A program made the position numbers and the translations under genes. A stretch of DNA of 35,870 bases from Bacteroidaceae bacterium (GTDB lineage Bacteria > Bacteroidota > Bacteroidia > Bacteroidales > Bacteroidaceae), in assembly GCA_024698925.1 (NCBI GenBank), contig JAILQO010000073.1:1-35870 (forward strand), written 5' to 3'. Positions 7,011 through 16,016 of this stretch are shown here, in pieces; position 1 is the stretch's first letter, and every line of letters starts with the position of its first letter. The notes under the pieces were generated by a model. That model was not told the DNA's origin. It saw only the letters and a list, made by a program, of their open reading frames with translations, and did no database searches.

Positions 7011-9101
7011 ATGCTCAGATACGGTATTCAGAAATTCGCCTTGACAGCCGTCATGGCCATGATAGCGCTGACCTCGCAGGCCAGCGCTTTCGTTTTACCT
7101 GCGCATCAGCGGGTCGATATCAACGTGAATCCTCAAGAGGCACGCGTGGTTACTACTGCTGTCTCGCTGCTGGAGTCCGACCTCCAGCGCGTTCTGGATG
7201 CTTCTGTCCGCATCGCCAAGGGCCGCTCGCAGATTCTCGTGGGAACATGGAATGGTCCGGCGCATGATGATTTGGCAGCTACTGGTGTTGACTGCTCGTG
7301 GCTGGAGGGCAACGCTCAGGCTTTCGTCCTCGCTGTAGCTCAGGATGGCCGTTTGGTGATAGCCGGTAGCGATGCTTATGGTACGGCTTATGGTATCATC
7401 GAGCTGACGCGTCTGCTTGGCGTTTCCGCTTGGGAGTGGTGGGCAGATGTCGATATTGAGCCCAAAAGTGAGTTCCGCCTCGACGAAGGTTTCCGAACGG
7501 AACAAGCACCCGATGTGTCGTTCCGCGGAATCTGTATAGGTGACGAAGACTGGGGACTGATGCCTTGGTCCGCGTCCAACTATGAGCCCAGCGCCGAAGG
7601 GCAGGTAGGAGCCCAGACCACCCAACGTATTTTTGAGTTGATGCTCCGTCTGCGCGCCAACATCTACTGGCCGCCCTCGCGTCCGTGTACGCGTCCTTTT
7701 GAACATACGGAGGGTTGTCGCACGCTGGCAGCCTACTATGGTATCACGCTTGGCAAGGACGTGCAGGAACCGATCTCCATCCCCAACTATCCCTCGCCGC
7801 TGATCTGTGAGGACGACGGCTTTGGCTATATCCGCCATTTCCCGACTTACGAGGAGAGTGGGCAATCACGAGGCTGTGGTGTTTATTATCACGCTTCCTA
7901 TCAGGGCGCCCCTCATGACTATCTGTGGCTGGGAACTGCCAGCCCCTTCCTGATGTGCCAACAGCTTACGGAGGCTTATCAGGCAGGCGCAAACCGCCTG
8001 TGGGTTCTGAATGTCGGCGACATCAAGCCTTTGGAGTACCAAATATCGCTCTTCACGGATATGGCCTGGAATCTGGAGGCTGTGCGTCAGCTGACCGTTG
8101 GTACACATCTCGAGGAATTCTATGCCCAGACCATTGGTCGCGATGTCGCACGTCTGACATCTGTGTATATGAAGGAGTTCTTTCAGCTTTCATTCCAATG
8201 CAAGCCGGAGCATCTGGCAGGTACACGTGTGGGCGAGCCTGGAGCTGAGTGGAATGCTGTGCGCGATTTGCCTTGGAGCGAGCAATTCATTCGTCATCGT
8301 CTGTCCCGCTACGACCTGATGCGTCGTAACGTGAAGTGGGTGGGAGACTCTGTGCGTCGCACGCATCCCCATCGCACGGATGCCTATTTTGAGTTGGTGG
8401 AATATCCCGTGATGTCGGCCGTTGCGCAGAATGAGAAGTATCTTTGTGCGCAGTTAGCCCGTCACGGAATCAGCTATCTCCAGCGCGACAACGTGGATTC
8501 CACGTGGATGCGGAGCGACCTTGGTCACAACCGCGTGCAGGAACTGACTATACGCTACAACGAATTACGTAATGGTAAATGGCGCGGGATGATGAGCTCC
8601 AATCCCAATAACCTCGCTGTATTCCAGCCTGTACCCCATATTCAGTCTGCGGCTCCGATGCCTGCGGATGAGCCTGCTATCGCAACCTTCTATGGTGCCA
8701 GCTATGATGCAGCTTCCTTCAGCGGAAGTTCTGTGCTGGCTCCTGTGTTGGGCTTGGGTGCCAGTATCCGTGCTATGCCCATTCCCCGTGGGCATGAGGT
8801 AACCTATCGCTTCAAACACAATTTCCTGAAGCAGCGCGTAGCTACGATTGAGCTCCGCATGTTGCCCACACACCCCATTGAGGAGTATCAGCGGATTCAG
8901 ATCTCGCTCGATGGCGGCGCTCCGCAGACCTTCATGTATGATACAGAGGTGGGTAGCGAGGCGTGGAAGCAGAATGTGACGCGTGGCTTTGCCGTTGTCA
9001 CATCGCGTCTCACCGTTGTGAAACCGATGGGAGACCATTCGCTCGTCGTGAAGGCGCTGGATGATGGCGTCGTGGTCGATGAGGTGTTTATCAGACCCTA
9101 A
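7011..9101 (+). CDS. GH115-like exported glycosidase, with an internal deletion relative to the family
   Basis: GH115 enzymes remove 4-O-methyl-glucuronic acid side chains from xylan. A Sec signal peptide is at about 1-27 (ALTAVMAMIALTSQASA). Typical GH115 segments follow: AWEWWADVDIEPKSEF, FRGICIGDEDWGLMPW, IFELMLRLRANIYWPP, GGVY-like CGVYYHASYQGAPHDYLWLG, and NVGDIKPLEYQISLFTDMAWN, then a C-terminal module ending GDHSLVVKALDDGVVVDEV. The start is ATG 7011; a TTG nine bases earlier is possible. Where family members have roughly 100 residues between the 'GIxxGxxxxEP' and 'LLLCDDNWG' segments, this protein goes directly from GITLGKDVQEP to SPLICEDDGFGY, so part of the active-site region may be missing. 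Total length (696) is also below the usual 800-950. It may be an altered or inactive member. Confidence 0.8.
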   Translation: MLRYGIQKFALTAVMAMIALTSQASAFVLPAHQRVDINVNPQEARVVTTAVSLLESDLQRVLDASVRIAKGRSQILVGTWNGPAHDDLAATGVDCSWLEGNAQAFVLAVAQDGRLVIAGSDAYGTAYGIIELTRLLGVSAWEWWADVDIEPKSEFRLDEGFRTEQAPDVSFRGICIGDEDWGLMPWSASNYEPSAEGQVGAQTTQRIFELMLRLRANIYWPPSRPCTRPFEHTEGCRTLAAYYGITLGKDVQEPISIPNYPSPLICEDDGFGYIRHFPTYEESGQSRGCGVYYHASYQGAPHDYLWLGTASPFLMCQQLTEAYQAGANRLWVLNVGDIKPLEYQISLFTDMAWNLEAVRQLTVGTHLEEFYAQTIGRDVARLTSVYMKEFFQLSFQCKPEHLAGTRVGEPGAEWNAVRDLPWSEQFIRHRLSRYDLMRRNVKWVGDSVRRTHPHRTDAYFELVEYPVMSAVAQNEKYLCAQLARHGISYLQRDNVDSTWMRSDLGHNRVQELTIRYNELRNGKWRGMMSSNPNNLAVFQPVPHIQSAAPMPADEPAIATFYGASYDAASFSGSSVLAPVLGLGASIRAMPIPRGHEVTYRFKHNFLKQRVATIELRMLPTHPIEEYQRIQISLDGGAPQTFMYDTEVGSEAWKQNVTRGFAVVTSRLTVVKPMGDHSLVVKALDDGVVVDEVFIRP

Positions 9102-9139
9102 TTGAATATTGATAATAGAAATAATTGTTCAGATAAATC

Positions 9140-10474
9140 ATGTTTGAAAATCTATCAGAACGCCTGGAACGATCCTTTAAGATTCTGAAGGGCGAAGGTA
9201 AGATCACAGAAATCAATGTCGCAGAGACACTCAAGGATGTGCGTCGTGCACTCCTCGATGCCGATGTGAACTATAAGGTCGCCAAGCAATTCACGGATAC
9301 CGTGAAGGAAAAGGCTTTGGGACAGAATGTGCTGACGGCTGTGAAGCCGCAGCAGATGATGGTCAAGATTGTCCACGACGAATTGGCCCTCCTCATGGGT
9401 GGCGAGACTGCCGAGTTGGCGTTGCAGAGTCATCCTGCTGTTATCCTCATGGCGGGCTTGAATGGCGCCGGTAAGACGACCTTTGCCGGTAAGCTGGCCA
9501 ACCTGCTGAAAAACAAACGCAATCGCAAGCCGTTGCTGGCTGCCTGTGACGTCTATCGTCCGGCTGCCGTAGAACAATTGCGTGTGTTGGGTGAGCAGAT
9601 TGGCGTGCCCGTCTATATGGAGCTTGATAATCAGGATCCCGTAAAGATTGCGCAGAACGCCATCATTGAGGCTAAGTCCCGTGGTTACGATACGGTGATT
9701 GTTGATACTGCCGGACGTCTGGCCATCGACGAGAAGCTGATGCAGGAGATTGCTGCTATCAAGGCTGCTATCAATCCTGATGAGACGCTTTTCGTTGTCG
9801 ACGCTATGACGGGTCAGGACGCCGTCAATACCGCTAAGGAATTTAACGACCGTCTGGACTATACAGGTGTCGTGCTGACCAAACTGGATGGCGATACTCG
9901 TGGTGGTGCAGCCCTCTCTATCCGCACGGTTGTTGACAAGCCCATCAAATATGTGGGAACGGGCGAGAAGATGGAAGCCATCGATCCCTTCCATCCTGCC
10001 CGTATGGCAGACCGTATTCTCGGTATGGGTGATATCGTCAGCCTTGTGGAGCGTGCTCAGGAGCAGTTCGACGAGGAAGAGGCACGCCGCCTGGAGAAGA
10101 AAATCCGCAAGAACCAGTTCGATTTCAATGACTTCTACGCCCAAATCCAGCAGATCAAGAAGATGGGTAACATCAAGGATCTCGCTTCGATGATTCCTGG
10201 CGTGGGCAAGGCCATGAAGGATATTGATATCGACGACGATGCCTTCAAGAGTATTGAGGCTATCATCCTCTCTATGACACCCAAGGAGCGCACACATCCA
10301 GAGTGTCTCAATACCAGCCGTCGCCAGCGTATTGCCCGTGGTTCAGGTACAGATATTGCTGCTGTGAATAGACTCATCAAACAGTTTGACCAGACGCGCA
10401 AGATGATGAAGATGGTTACCAATCCCAAAATGGCCCAGATGATGGCCAAAATGCCCAATTTACCCAAGAGATAA
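9140..10474 (+). CDS. ffh: Signal recognition particle GTPase Ffh
   Basis: Ffh binds 4.5S RNA and signal sequences on nascent chains and delivers ribosomes to FtsY and SecYEG. The N domain (1-95, [17 protein letters not shown]) is followed by the GTPase G domain with GLNGAGKTT at 106-114, DVYRPAA, DTAGRL and [14 protein letters not shown]. The M domain starts near 300 ([13 protein letters not shown]) and ends in a Met-rich stretch ([19 protein letters not shown]) used in signal-peptide binding. The 444-residue length is normal. The folD start follows the stop by 1 nt, giving tight coupling. The gene for 4.5S RNA is not seen in this window. Confidence 0.98.
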   Translation: MFENLSERLERSFKILKGEGKITEINVAETLKDVRRALLDADVNYKVAKQFTDTVKEKALGQNVLTAVKPQQMMVKIVHDELALLMGGETAELALQSHPAVILMAGLNGAGKTTFAGKLANLLKNKRNRKPLLAACDVYRPAAVEQLRVLGEQIGVPVYMELDNQDPVKIAQNAIIEAKSRGYDTVIVDTAGRLAIDEKLMQEIAAIKAAINPDETLFVVDAMTGQDAVNTAKEFNDRLDYTGVVLTKLDGDTRGGAALSIRTVVDKPIKYVGTGEKMEAIDPFHPARMADRILGMGDIVSLVERAQEQFDEEEARRLEKKIRKNQFDFNDFYAQIQQIKKMGNIKDLASMIPGVGKAMKDIDIDDDAFKSIEAIILSMTPKERTHPECLNTSRRQRIARGSGTDIAAVNRLIKQFDQTRKMMKMVTNPKMAQMMAKMPNLPKR

Positions 10475-10475
10475 T

Positions 10476-11351
10476 ATGGAACTCATTGACGGAAAAGCAA
10501 CTGCCGCTGCTATCAAGGCAGAGATCAAGCAGGAAGTAGAACGCATTGTCGCCGCAGGCGGCAAGCGTCCCCACTTAGCAGCCATCCTCGTCGGACATGA
10601 CGGTGGCTCAGAGACCTATGTTAATAATAAGGTTCGCGCGTGCGAGGAGTGTGGCTTCCAGAGCACCCTCCTGCGCTATGAGGACGATATCACGGAGAAA
10701 GAGCTTCTGGCTACTGTGGATCGCCTGAACGGCGATGCCTCCATAGACGGTTTTATCGTCCAGCTGCCGCTTCCGAAGCATATTGATGAGCAGAAGGTGA
10801 TCGAGGCTATTGACTATCGCAAGGACGTGGATGGTTTTCATCCTATCAACGTCGGACGTATGGCCATTGGCCTACCAACCTTTGTCTCTGCTACCCCCAA
10901 GGGTATCTTGGAACTGCTACGTCGCTATGGTGTGGAGACCAGCGGTAAGAAGTGTGTCATTCTGGGTCGTTCCAATATCGTCGGCAAGCCGATGTCGCAG
11001 CTGATGATGCAGAAAGGCGTCGATGCGACGGTCACCGTATGTCACAGCCGCTCCAAAACCCTCAAGGAAGAGTGCTTGCAGGCCGACATCATCATTGCCG
11101 CCATTGGACAGCCCGCTTTCCTCAAGGGAGATATGGTGAAGCCTGGTGTTACCGTTATTGACGTAGGCACGACCCGCGTGCCCGATGCTACCCGTAAGAG
11201 TGGCTTCCGCCTGCAGGGCGATGTCGATTTTGAGGCCGTAGCACCGTTGGCTTCCAAGATAACGCCCGTTCCTGGTGGGGTAGGACCTATGACGATTTGT
11301 ATGCTGATGCAGAACACGCTTGCTGCAGCTCGTCACGAGTACTACGACTGA
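10476..11351 (+). CDS. folD: Methylenetetrahydrofolate dehydrogenase/methenyltetrahydrofolate cyclohydrolase
   Basis: FolD is a bifunctional cytosolic enzyme that interconverts 5,10-methylene-, 5,10-methenyl- and 10-formyl-tetrahydrofolate, using NADP. The family signature SETYVNNK is at 45-52, with catalytic Tyr48 and Lys52. QLPLPKHI is the active-site loop, [12 protein letters not shown] follows, the nucleotide-binding segment is [17 protein letters not shown], and the C-terminal [18 protein letters not shown] closes it. The 291-residue length is standard. It is the last gene of the run starting with rlmN; no obvious terminator is visible before the tRNA promoter at 11406. Confidence 0.98.
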   Translation: MELIDGKATAAAIKAEIKQEVERIVAAGGKRPHLAAILVGHDGGSETYVNNKVRACEECGFQSTLLRYEDDITEKELLATVDRLNGDASIDGFIVQLPLPKHIDEQKVIEAIDYRKDVDGFHPINVGRMAIGLPTFVSATPKGILELLRRYGVETSGKKCVILGRSNIVGKPMSQLMMQKGVDATVTVCHSRSKTLKEECLQADIIIAAIGQPAFLKGDMVKPGVTVIDVGTTRVPDATRKSGFRLQGDVDFEAVAPLASKITPVPGGVGPMTICMLMQNTLAAARHEYYD

Positions 11352-11405
11352 TTTTGCTTAATTCGCGAATTTCATAGCTGGAATCGTAAAAAAGTGGGTG
11401 CAAAG

Positions 11406-11437
11406 TTTGGTGAATTCGTCAGAAAGCACTACCTTTG
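11406..11437 (+). promoter_or_regulatory. Promoter of tRNA-His
   Basis: TTTG (11406-11409), a 20-nt spacer and TACCTTTG (11430-11437) match the Bacteroidetes primary-sigma consensus perfectly. The tRNA begins 41 nt after the -7 box; a short GGAG-caaa-GCTCC hairpin lies in between. Confidence 0.85.
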
Positions 11438-11478
11438 CACCCGCAAAAGCCGATAAGGCCGGAGCAAAGCTCCAACAT

Positions 11479-11553
11479 GGTGACTATAGTTCAGTTGGTT
11501 AGAGCGTCAGATTGTGGTTCTGAATGTCGTGGGTTCGAATCCCACTAGTCACC
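11479..11553 (+). tRNA. tRNA-His (anticodon GTG)
   Basis: The cloverleaf is complete: acceptor GTGACTA/TAGTCAC with the extra 5' G (G-1, 11479) facing the discriminator C (11553), which is the identity element of tRNA-His. The D arm is GTTC/GAGC, the anticodon stem TCAGA/TCTGA holds TTGTGGT, and the T arm GTGGG/CCCAC holds TTCGAAT. The 3' CCA is not encoded. Confidence 0.97.
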
Positions 11554-11562
11554 CTCCAAGAG

Positions 11563-11602
11563 AATCCCTGCAAACTAAGTGTTTGCGGGGATTTGTTGTT
11601 TT
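11563..11602 (+). terminator. Intrinsic terminator of tRNA-His
   Basis: AATCCCTGCAAAC and GTTTGCGGGGATT pair over 13 bp (one T-G pair) around a 5-nt loop, followed by a T-rich tail (TGTTGTTTT). Confidence 0.85.
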
Positions 11603-11658
11603 CAGACTGTTGTGAAGAAAAAAACGCGATTTTGTGTACGTGATTGGTAGAATTGTGG

Positions 11659-11666
11659 TATCTTTG
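11659..11666 (+). promoter_or_regulatory. Probable -7 box for the MscS-type channel gene
   Basis: TATCTTTG fits the -7 consensus 43 nt upstream of the start codon. No TTTG at the right distance is evident, so the -33 element is weak or absent. Confidence 0.5.
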
Positions 11667-11708
11667 CCGCGCATATTCACTACTAAATCGAGGAAATAAA
11701 TAAATATA

Positions 11709-14336
11709 ATGAAGAGAATTGCCTTATTATGCGTCGCGCTCGTGATGGCTATCATTCCATCACAAGCAGTCTTGAAGGAGCGCGATCTGGCTCGCACGCT
11801 TGGTGTGCTGCGTGCAGAATTGGCTGCAGACTATGAGAAGCAACAAGCTTTCATGTCGCGTTATGAACAGCAAGGAGCTGCTCAGCATCAGCAGTTGGTG
11901 TGGTACATGAACCAGTGTGAGCAGATTAGTTTGATGCTCTACTCCCAGTCTTCGGAGAATACCTTCGACCAGGCTTACGCCTGTCAGCAGGCTGTGAACC
12001 TCTATCGGCTGCTGGACAATCGTGGTGGAAGAATGCTGCCTTACGAGACGATGATTGAACGTATGCGTGGTGAGATTGAACGATACGACGCACTGATTAC
12101 GTCGCTCAAGACAATGCCGCCTGTGGCGAGGTCAGATCGGGATGAGTTGACAGAGAGCGAGACACACATCTTGAATGCCATTGATTCGCTTGAGAATCAT
12201 GCGGATACTACCGTTGTGGAGGATGGCGCGATGCCGAAGGGTATGCTCAATAACGAAGTGATGGAAGAGGAGGAAAACCATGAACCGTTATATCTCTCCG
12301 GCCAGCAGCTGGAGGATCGTGCAGCTTGTTTGGAGTATGCCCAAAGCCTGCGTGACAATCTGCAGACATTCCTGGAGCGTATGGAGGCGGAGAGCTCCTA
12401 CTACAAGAGCGTAAAGGAGAAGGTGCTGCAGTTGAATGACTTCGCTCAGTCGCGTTATAAGATGTTGCAGGACAATATCTTCCGGAATGGTGGAGCGGAC
12501 TATATCACCATCCTGACGGGCCTGCCTCGCTATTTTAGTATGGCTAAACGTTCAGCTTCTAAGAAATATGCGCCGTTGGCTGAGAAAGAGAAAAATTATT
12601 CCGAGTGGCGTGGCGTCTATGTGTTGTTCCTGTGTGCGTTGATGCTGATCTTCTTTGTGGTTTCGTGGGCTGTAACCTATCTGGGCCTACGCCTATTTAT
12701 GCGTGTTAAGCGTGGCGACTCCGAGCTGCGGATGAGGCGTCACATGCTGACATACGTCATCGCTACAGCCTTATTTGCCGTCTTGGTGATGGTGACCCGT
12801 TCGTATTTCAATCGCAACTTTGTTCAGATGGGTACGGGCTTGATCATTAATATGGCGTGGCTCATGGAGGCCATCTTCCTTTCCATCTATATCCGACTGA
12901 AGGGTGAGCAGATGCAGCATGCCTTGATGAACTATCTGCCGTTGATGCTGCTGGCTGCAATGGTGATTCTTTTCCGTATCATCCTGATTCCTAATACTAT
13001 TCTTAACTTGATTTTCCCTCCAATCCTGTTGGCCGTTACGCTTTGGCAGCAATGGATGGTGCGCAAGCATCGCAAGGGGCTGCCTATTCAGGACTTGGCT
13101 TACTCCCATATCACAACCATCGTGATGGTCGTATCGTGTATCGCTTCATGGATTGGTTATACGTTGCTGGCTGTGCAGATCCTCGTATGGTGGACATTCC
13201 AACTGGCTGCCATCATGACCATTACGTGCTTCTACGACCTGATGGAGATATTCGAGAACCGTTACATGCTCGTGCGTTTGCGTCCAGAGTTGAAAGCGCG
13301 TATCCGCGCAGGCGAGGATGTGTCTGCCGAGGCAGAATCCGTCTTGAAAGCGATGCGCAAGGGTAAGTTCATCACCACTACCTGGTTCTATGATTTCATC
13401 AATCGCACGTTGGTTCCCATTCTGGCCGTAGGCTCGATTCTGGTGAGCATCTACTGGGCTGCTGAGATTTTTGAGATGACCAGCATTTGCCAGAAAGCGT
13501 TCTATTATGATTTCATCCATCAGGAAGATCTGATTCAAGTCTCGCTCTTCAAGGTTTGTGTGGTTGCAGCGCTGTGGTTCCTGTTCAGCTTCCTGAACTA
13601 TTCTATTCGCAGCTTCTACGTTCACGTGCGCCTTCAGACATCCTCTGACGATTCCCTCAACCTCACGTTGGCCAAGAACGTCATTGCGATTCTCAGCTGG
13701 GGCTTGTATTTCATCATCGTGCTGGTGATCCTGAAAGTGCCCAAGAGCGGTATCTCGATCGTCACAGCAGGTTTGGCAACTGGTCTCGGTTTCGCTATGC
13801 AGGATCTCATCGAGAACTTCTTCTATGGTCTGTCGCTCATGACAGGTCGCTTGCGTGTGGGTGACTATATCGAGTGCGATGGTATTCGCGGTAAGGTAGA
13901 GAATATCACCTATCAGAGCACACAGATTCTCACAGGCGACGGCTGTGTGATTGCCTTCCTGAACAAGGCCCTCTTCAGCAAGAACTTCAAGAACATGACG
14001 CGTAATCACGACTACGAACTGACAAAGATTCCTGTGGGCGTAGCCTATGGAACGAATGTCGAAGAGGTGCGCAAGCTCCTCATCGACGCCGTGACACCCG
14101 TCTGCGAAGGAAAGAACGCAGCAGGACAGGACTATCTGGATCCGCAGCATCCTGTGACGGTCGTCTTCTCCGACTTTGGAGATAGCAGCGTGGATCTCTT
14201 CGTCTGCATCTGGACACTTGTGGAACAGAAATACGCGCTCTCGGCACGTGTGAAGGAGGCTATTTACGAAACGCTCAACGACAACCACATCGAGATTCCG
14301 TTCCCGCAGCGTGATTTGCACATCATTAATCATTAG
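11709..14336 (+). CDS. Large MscS-family mechanosensitive channel
   Basis: MscS proteins are inner-membrane channels that open under membrane tension and release solutes after hypo-osmotic shock. An N-terminal signal peptide (to about residue 22, IIPSQA) precedes a periplasmic, largely helical and coiled-coil domain (about 25-290). Several hydrophobic segments follow between about 300 and 640. The MscS pore helix and beta domain are at about 680-770: SIVTAGLATGLGFAMQDLIEN, then RVGDYIECDGIRGKVENITY. At 875 residues it belongs to the large MscK/MscM-like group. The gene has its own -7 box and is followed after 3 nt by the second DUF4837 lipoprotein gene, suggesting a two-gene envelope operon. 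Confidence 0.93.
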   Translation: MKRIALLCVALVMAIIPSQAVLKERDLARTLGVLRAELAADYEKQQAFMSRYEQQGAAQHQQLVWYMNQCEQISLMLYSQSSENTFDQAYACQQAVNLYRLLDNRGGRMLPYETMIERMRGEIERYDALITSLKTMPPVARSDRDELTESETHILNAIDSLENHADTTVVEDGAMPKGMLNNEVMEEEENHEPLYLSGQQLEDRAACLEYAQSLRDNLQTFLERMEAESSYYKSVKEKVLQLNDFAQSRYKMLQDNIFRNGGADYITILTGLPRYFSMAKRSASKKYAPLAEKEKNYSEWRGVYVLFLCALMLIFFVVSWAVTYLGLRLFMRVKRGDSELRMRRHMLTYVIATALFAVLVMVTRSYFNRNFVQMGTGLIINMAWLMEAIFLSIYIRLKGEQMQHALMNYLPLMLLAAMVILFRIILIPNTILNLIFPPILLAVTLWQQWMVRKHRKGLPIQDLAYSHITTIVMVVSCIASWIGYTLLAVQILVWWTFQLAAIMTITCFYDLMEIFENRYMLVRLRPELKARIRAGEDVSAEAESVLKAMRKGKFITTTWFYDFINRTLVPILAVGSILVSIYWAAEIFEMTSICQKAFYYDFIHQEDLIQVSLFKVCVVAALWFLFSFLNYSIRSFYVHVRLQTSSDDSLNLTLAKNVIAILSWGLYFIIVLVILKVPKSGISIVTAGLATGLGFAMQDLIENFFYGLSLMTGRLRVGDYIECDGIRGKVENITYQSTQILTGDGCVIAFLNKALFSKNFKNMTRNHDYELTKIPVGVAYGTNVEEVRKLLIDAVTPVCEGKNAAGQDYLDPQHPVTVVFSDFGDSSVDLFVCIWTLVEQKYALSARVKEAIYETLNDNHIEIPFPQRDLHIINH

Positions 14337-14339
14337 CAG

Positions 14340-15356
14340 ATGAGAAAAGGACAACGACCATACTTCGCTGGGACTCGTTTCGTATGGGCTCTTTTGGCTA
14401 GCGTGCTACTGTTTGCTGCTTGCGGCTCCAAGGAGAAGAAGGGCGTGCAGCAGAAGCCATCCTCGCGAGGACTTCCGTATGAGTTGGTGCTCATCATTCC
14501 TGAACCGATTTATAATGGTGAGCTGAAGGATACGTTGGAGTCTGTCCTAAAGGGTTCTACGCCTGTGCTGCCCCAGCATGAACCGATGTTCCGCCTGGAT
14601 GTCGTCTATGCTGATGGGAACCTGACGCCTTGGCGTACCTTCCGCAGTCGCCTGCTCGTGGAGGTTGACAGGAAGGCGACGGCGCCAGCTGTAGGTGTAG
14701 CCCGCGATGCGGTGGCCCGTCCTCAGTTGGAGGTGAAGGTAACGGCAGGCTCTGTCCAGGAACTGGCTCACTTTATTGGCACCCAGCGTCAGCGTCTTAC
14801 AGACCTCTTCGTTGATGCCGAGCTGGATCGTGAGGCAGCACGTTTGCGGCGTAAGTATAGCAAGATGACGGCAGATTCCCTGCGTCTCTTTGGTCACACC
14901 ATTTGTGTGCCGGAAGGTTTGCATTCCTCCAAGCGTGCGCAGGATTTCCTTTGGACAGGAACGAATCTCAACGACAAGGACCAGAACTTCATCTTCTACA
15001 GCTATCCTTGGGATGGCAGTTCCCTCACGCCTGCACAGTACGTCCAGAAGCGCGATAGCGTCCTGCGCATCAATATCCCGGGCTCGCTTGCCAACCAGTG
15101 GATGGAGACTGCTCGCGAGCAGGGACGCCCGCTGATTCTCGCGCGTACGCGAACCATTAATAATAAAGTGGTGCAGGAGATTCATGGTTTGTGGGAACTC
15201 CACAATGGCGCATTGGGTGGCGCTTTTGTGGCTCTGGAACGTGTCGATACAGCTTCCAGCCGCGTCCTGGTCACAGAGGGCTTTATCTACTCGCCTCATT
15301 CGCCTAAACGCAACTTGATGCGGCAGATGGAAGCCGCTTTGCGAACCTTCAAGTAA
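14340..15356 (+). CDS. DUF4837 family lipoprotein, second copy
   Basis: Function unknown. The signal peptide is VWALLASVLLFAA-C, with the lipobox at about residue 28, so it is a predicted lipoprotein. Segments shared with the copy at 1972-3045 occur in the same order: LRRKYSKMT (there LKGKYSKKT), DFLWTGTN (there NFFWTSSN), QKRDSVLRINIPG (there AKRDSVMAVNIPG), HGLWELHNGALGGAF, and TEGFIYSPHSPKRNLMRQME. The two are clearly paralogous but diverged. It follows the MscS gene by 3 nt and ends 4 nt from the convergent nuclease-like gene. Confidence 0.88.
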   Translation: MRKGQRPYFAGTRFVWALLASVLLFAACGSKEKKGVQQKPSSRGLPYELVLIIPEPIYNGELKDTLESVLKGSTPVLPQHEPMFRLDVVYADGNLTPWRTFRSRLLVEVDRKATAPAVGVARDAVARPQLEVKVTAGSVQELAHFIGTQRQRLTDLFVDAELDREAARLRRKYSKMTADSLRLFGHTICVPEGLHSSKRAQDFLWTGTNLNDKDQNFIFYSYPWDGSSLTPAQYVQKRDSVLRINIPGSLANQWMETAREQGRPLILARTRTINNKVVQEIHGLWELHNGALGGAFVALERVDTASSRVLVTEGFIYSPHSPKRNLMRQMEAALRTFK

Positions 15357-15360
15357 CTGC

Positions 15361-15834
15361 TTATAGTTCTTCATACATCGGCACCTCTGCGAGAAAGGCA
15401 TAGGTGCCGTTTTCTTTGTCCAAATGGCAGACAACGTGCTGCAGCCCGTTGGATACAATGAGCCATTCTACGCGCAGAACCGTGTTGTAGCGCCATATCT
15501 GGTCGAAAACCTTTTGCGTTAGCGCTACTGTAGGCGCCTTGTACTCGATAATCATGCGTGGCTGGTGGTCGAGTCCGTAGAGCACGCTGTCACAGCGGCG
15601 TGTCATCCCGTTGAGCGTTAATGATACCTCGTTGCCCAACAGCCCTGCGGGGTAGCCTTTGTGGCCAATCAGAAAAGCGGTGAAATGCTGTCGCACCCAT
15701 TCCTCAGGCGTGAGTCGCACATAGCGACGGCGCAACGGGTCGAAGACCGCTACGTAGCCCTCTTTCATCTCCATGCGTAAATCTGCCGCAGGTAAGCTGA
15801 GTGGCGGGTAGGAGAGTGCTTTCTCGCTTTTCAT
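15361..15834 (-). CDS. Small HsdR_N-type PD-(D/E)xK nuclease-fold protein
   Basis: The 157-residue protein matches what I know as the type I restriction enzyme R-protein N-terminal domain (PF13588) in its stand-alone Bacteroidetes form: YPPLSLP, then FDPLRRRYVRLTPEEWVRQHF, then the nuclease core. The catalytic pattern is visible as D82 (RRCDSVLY) and E97-x-K99 (MIIEYKAP). No helicase or methylase accompanies it, so it is not a classical type I system; the role is unknown and may be DNA repair or defence. It is convergent with the DUF4837 gene (4-nt gap). A -7 box lies only 4 nt upstream of the ATG, so its mRNA may be leaderless. Confidence 0.85.
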   Translation of the reverse strand: MKSEKALSYPPLSLPAADLRMEMKEGYVAVFDPLRRRYVRLTPEEWVRQHFTAFLIGHKGYPAGLLGNEVSLTLNGMTRRCDSVLYGLDHQPRMIIEYKAPTVALTQKVFDQIWRYNTVLRVEWLIVSNGLQHVVCHLDKENGTYAFLAEVPMYEEL

Positions 15835-15838
15835 GCTG

Positions 15839-15846
15839 CAAAGATA
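15839..15846 (-). promoter_or_regulatory. -7 box immediately upstream of the HsdR_N-type gene
   Basis: On the minus strand this reads TATCTTTG. Transcription from it would start at or within a few bases of the ATG at 15834, implying a leaderless or nearly leaderless transcript unless a different promoter is used. Confidence 0.5.
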
Positions 15847-15855
15847 GGTAAAAGC

Positions 15856-15942
15856 ATGAGAAATGAAAAGTGAAAAGCGCGAAAAGTGAAAAATGAAAAG
15901 TGAAAAATGAAAAGTGAAAAGTGAAAAATGGAAAATGAAAGA
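15856..15942. repeat. Polypurine repeat array between divergent genes
   Basis: There are about seven consecutive GTGAAAA/ATGAAAA-type units, of the same family as at 1861-1917. The array fills the space between the HsdR_N-type promoter and the amn promoter. Confidence 0.75.
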
Positions 15943-15985
15943 TTAAAGTTTTGTGGTTTTTGATACGAGACATCCATTTTTTTCC

Positions 15986-15993
15986 TATCTTTG
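15986..15993 (+). promoter_or_regulatory. -7 box for amn
   Basis: TATCTTTG lies 23 nt upstream of the amn start codon. The -33 region is T-rich without a clear TTTG at the usual distance. Confidence 0.55.
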
Positions 15994-16016
15994 CATCGAA
16001 ATAACCAAAAAGAAGT

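Noticed and set aside
15361..15834. Type I restriction enzyme
   Set aside because: Only the small N-terminal nuclease-like domain is present. There is no motor domain, HsdM or HsdS nearby.
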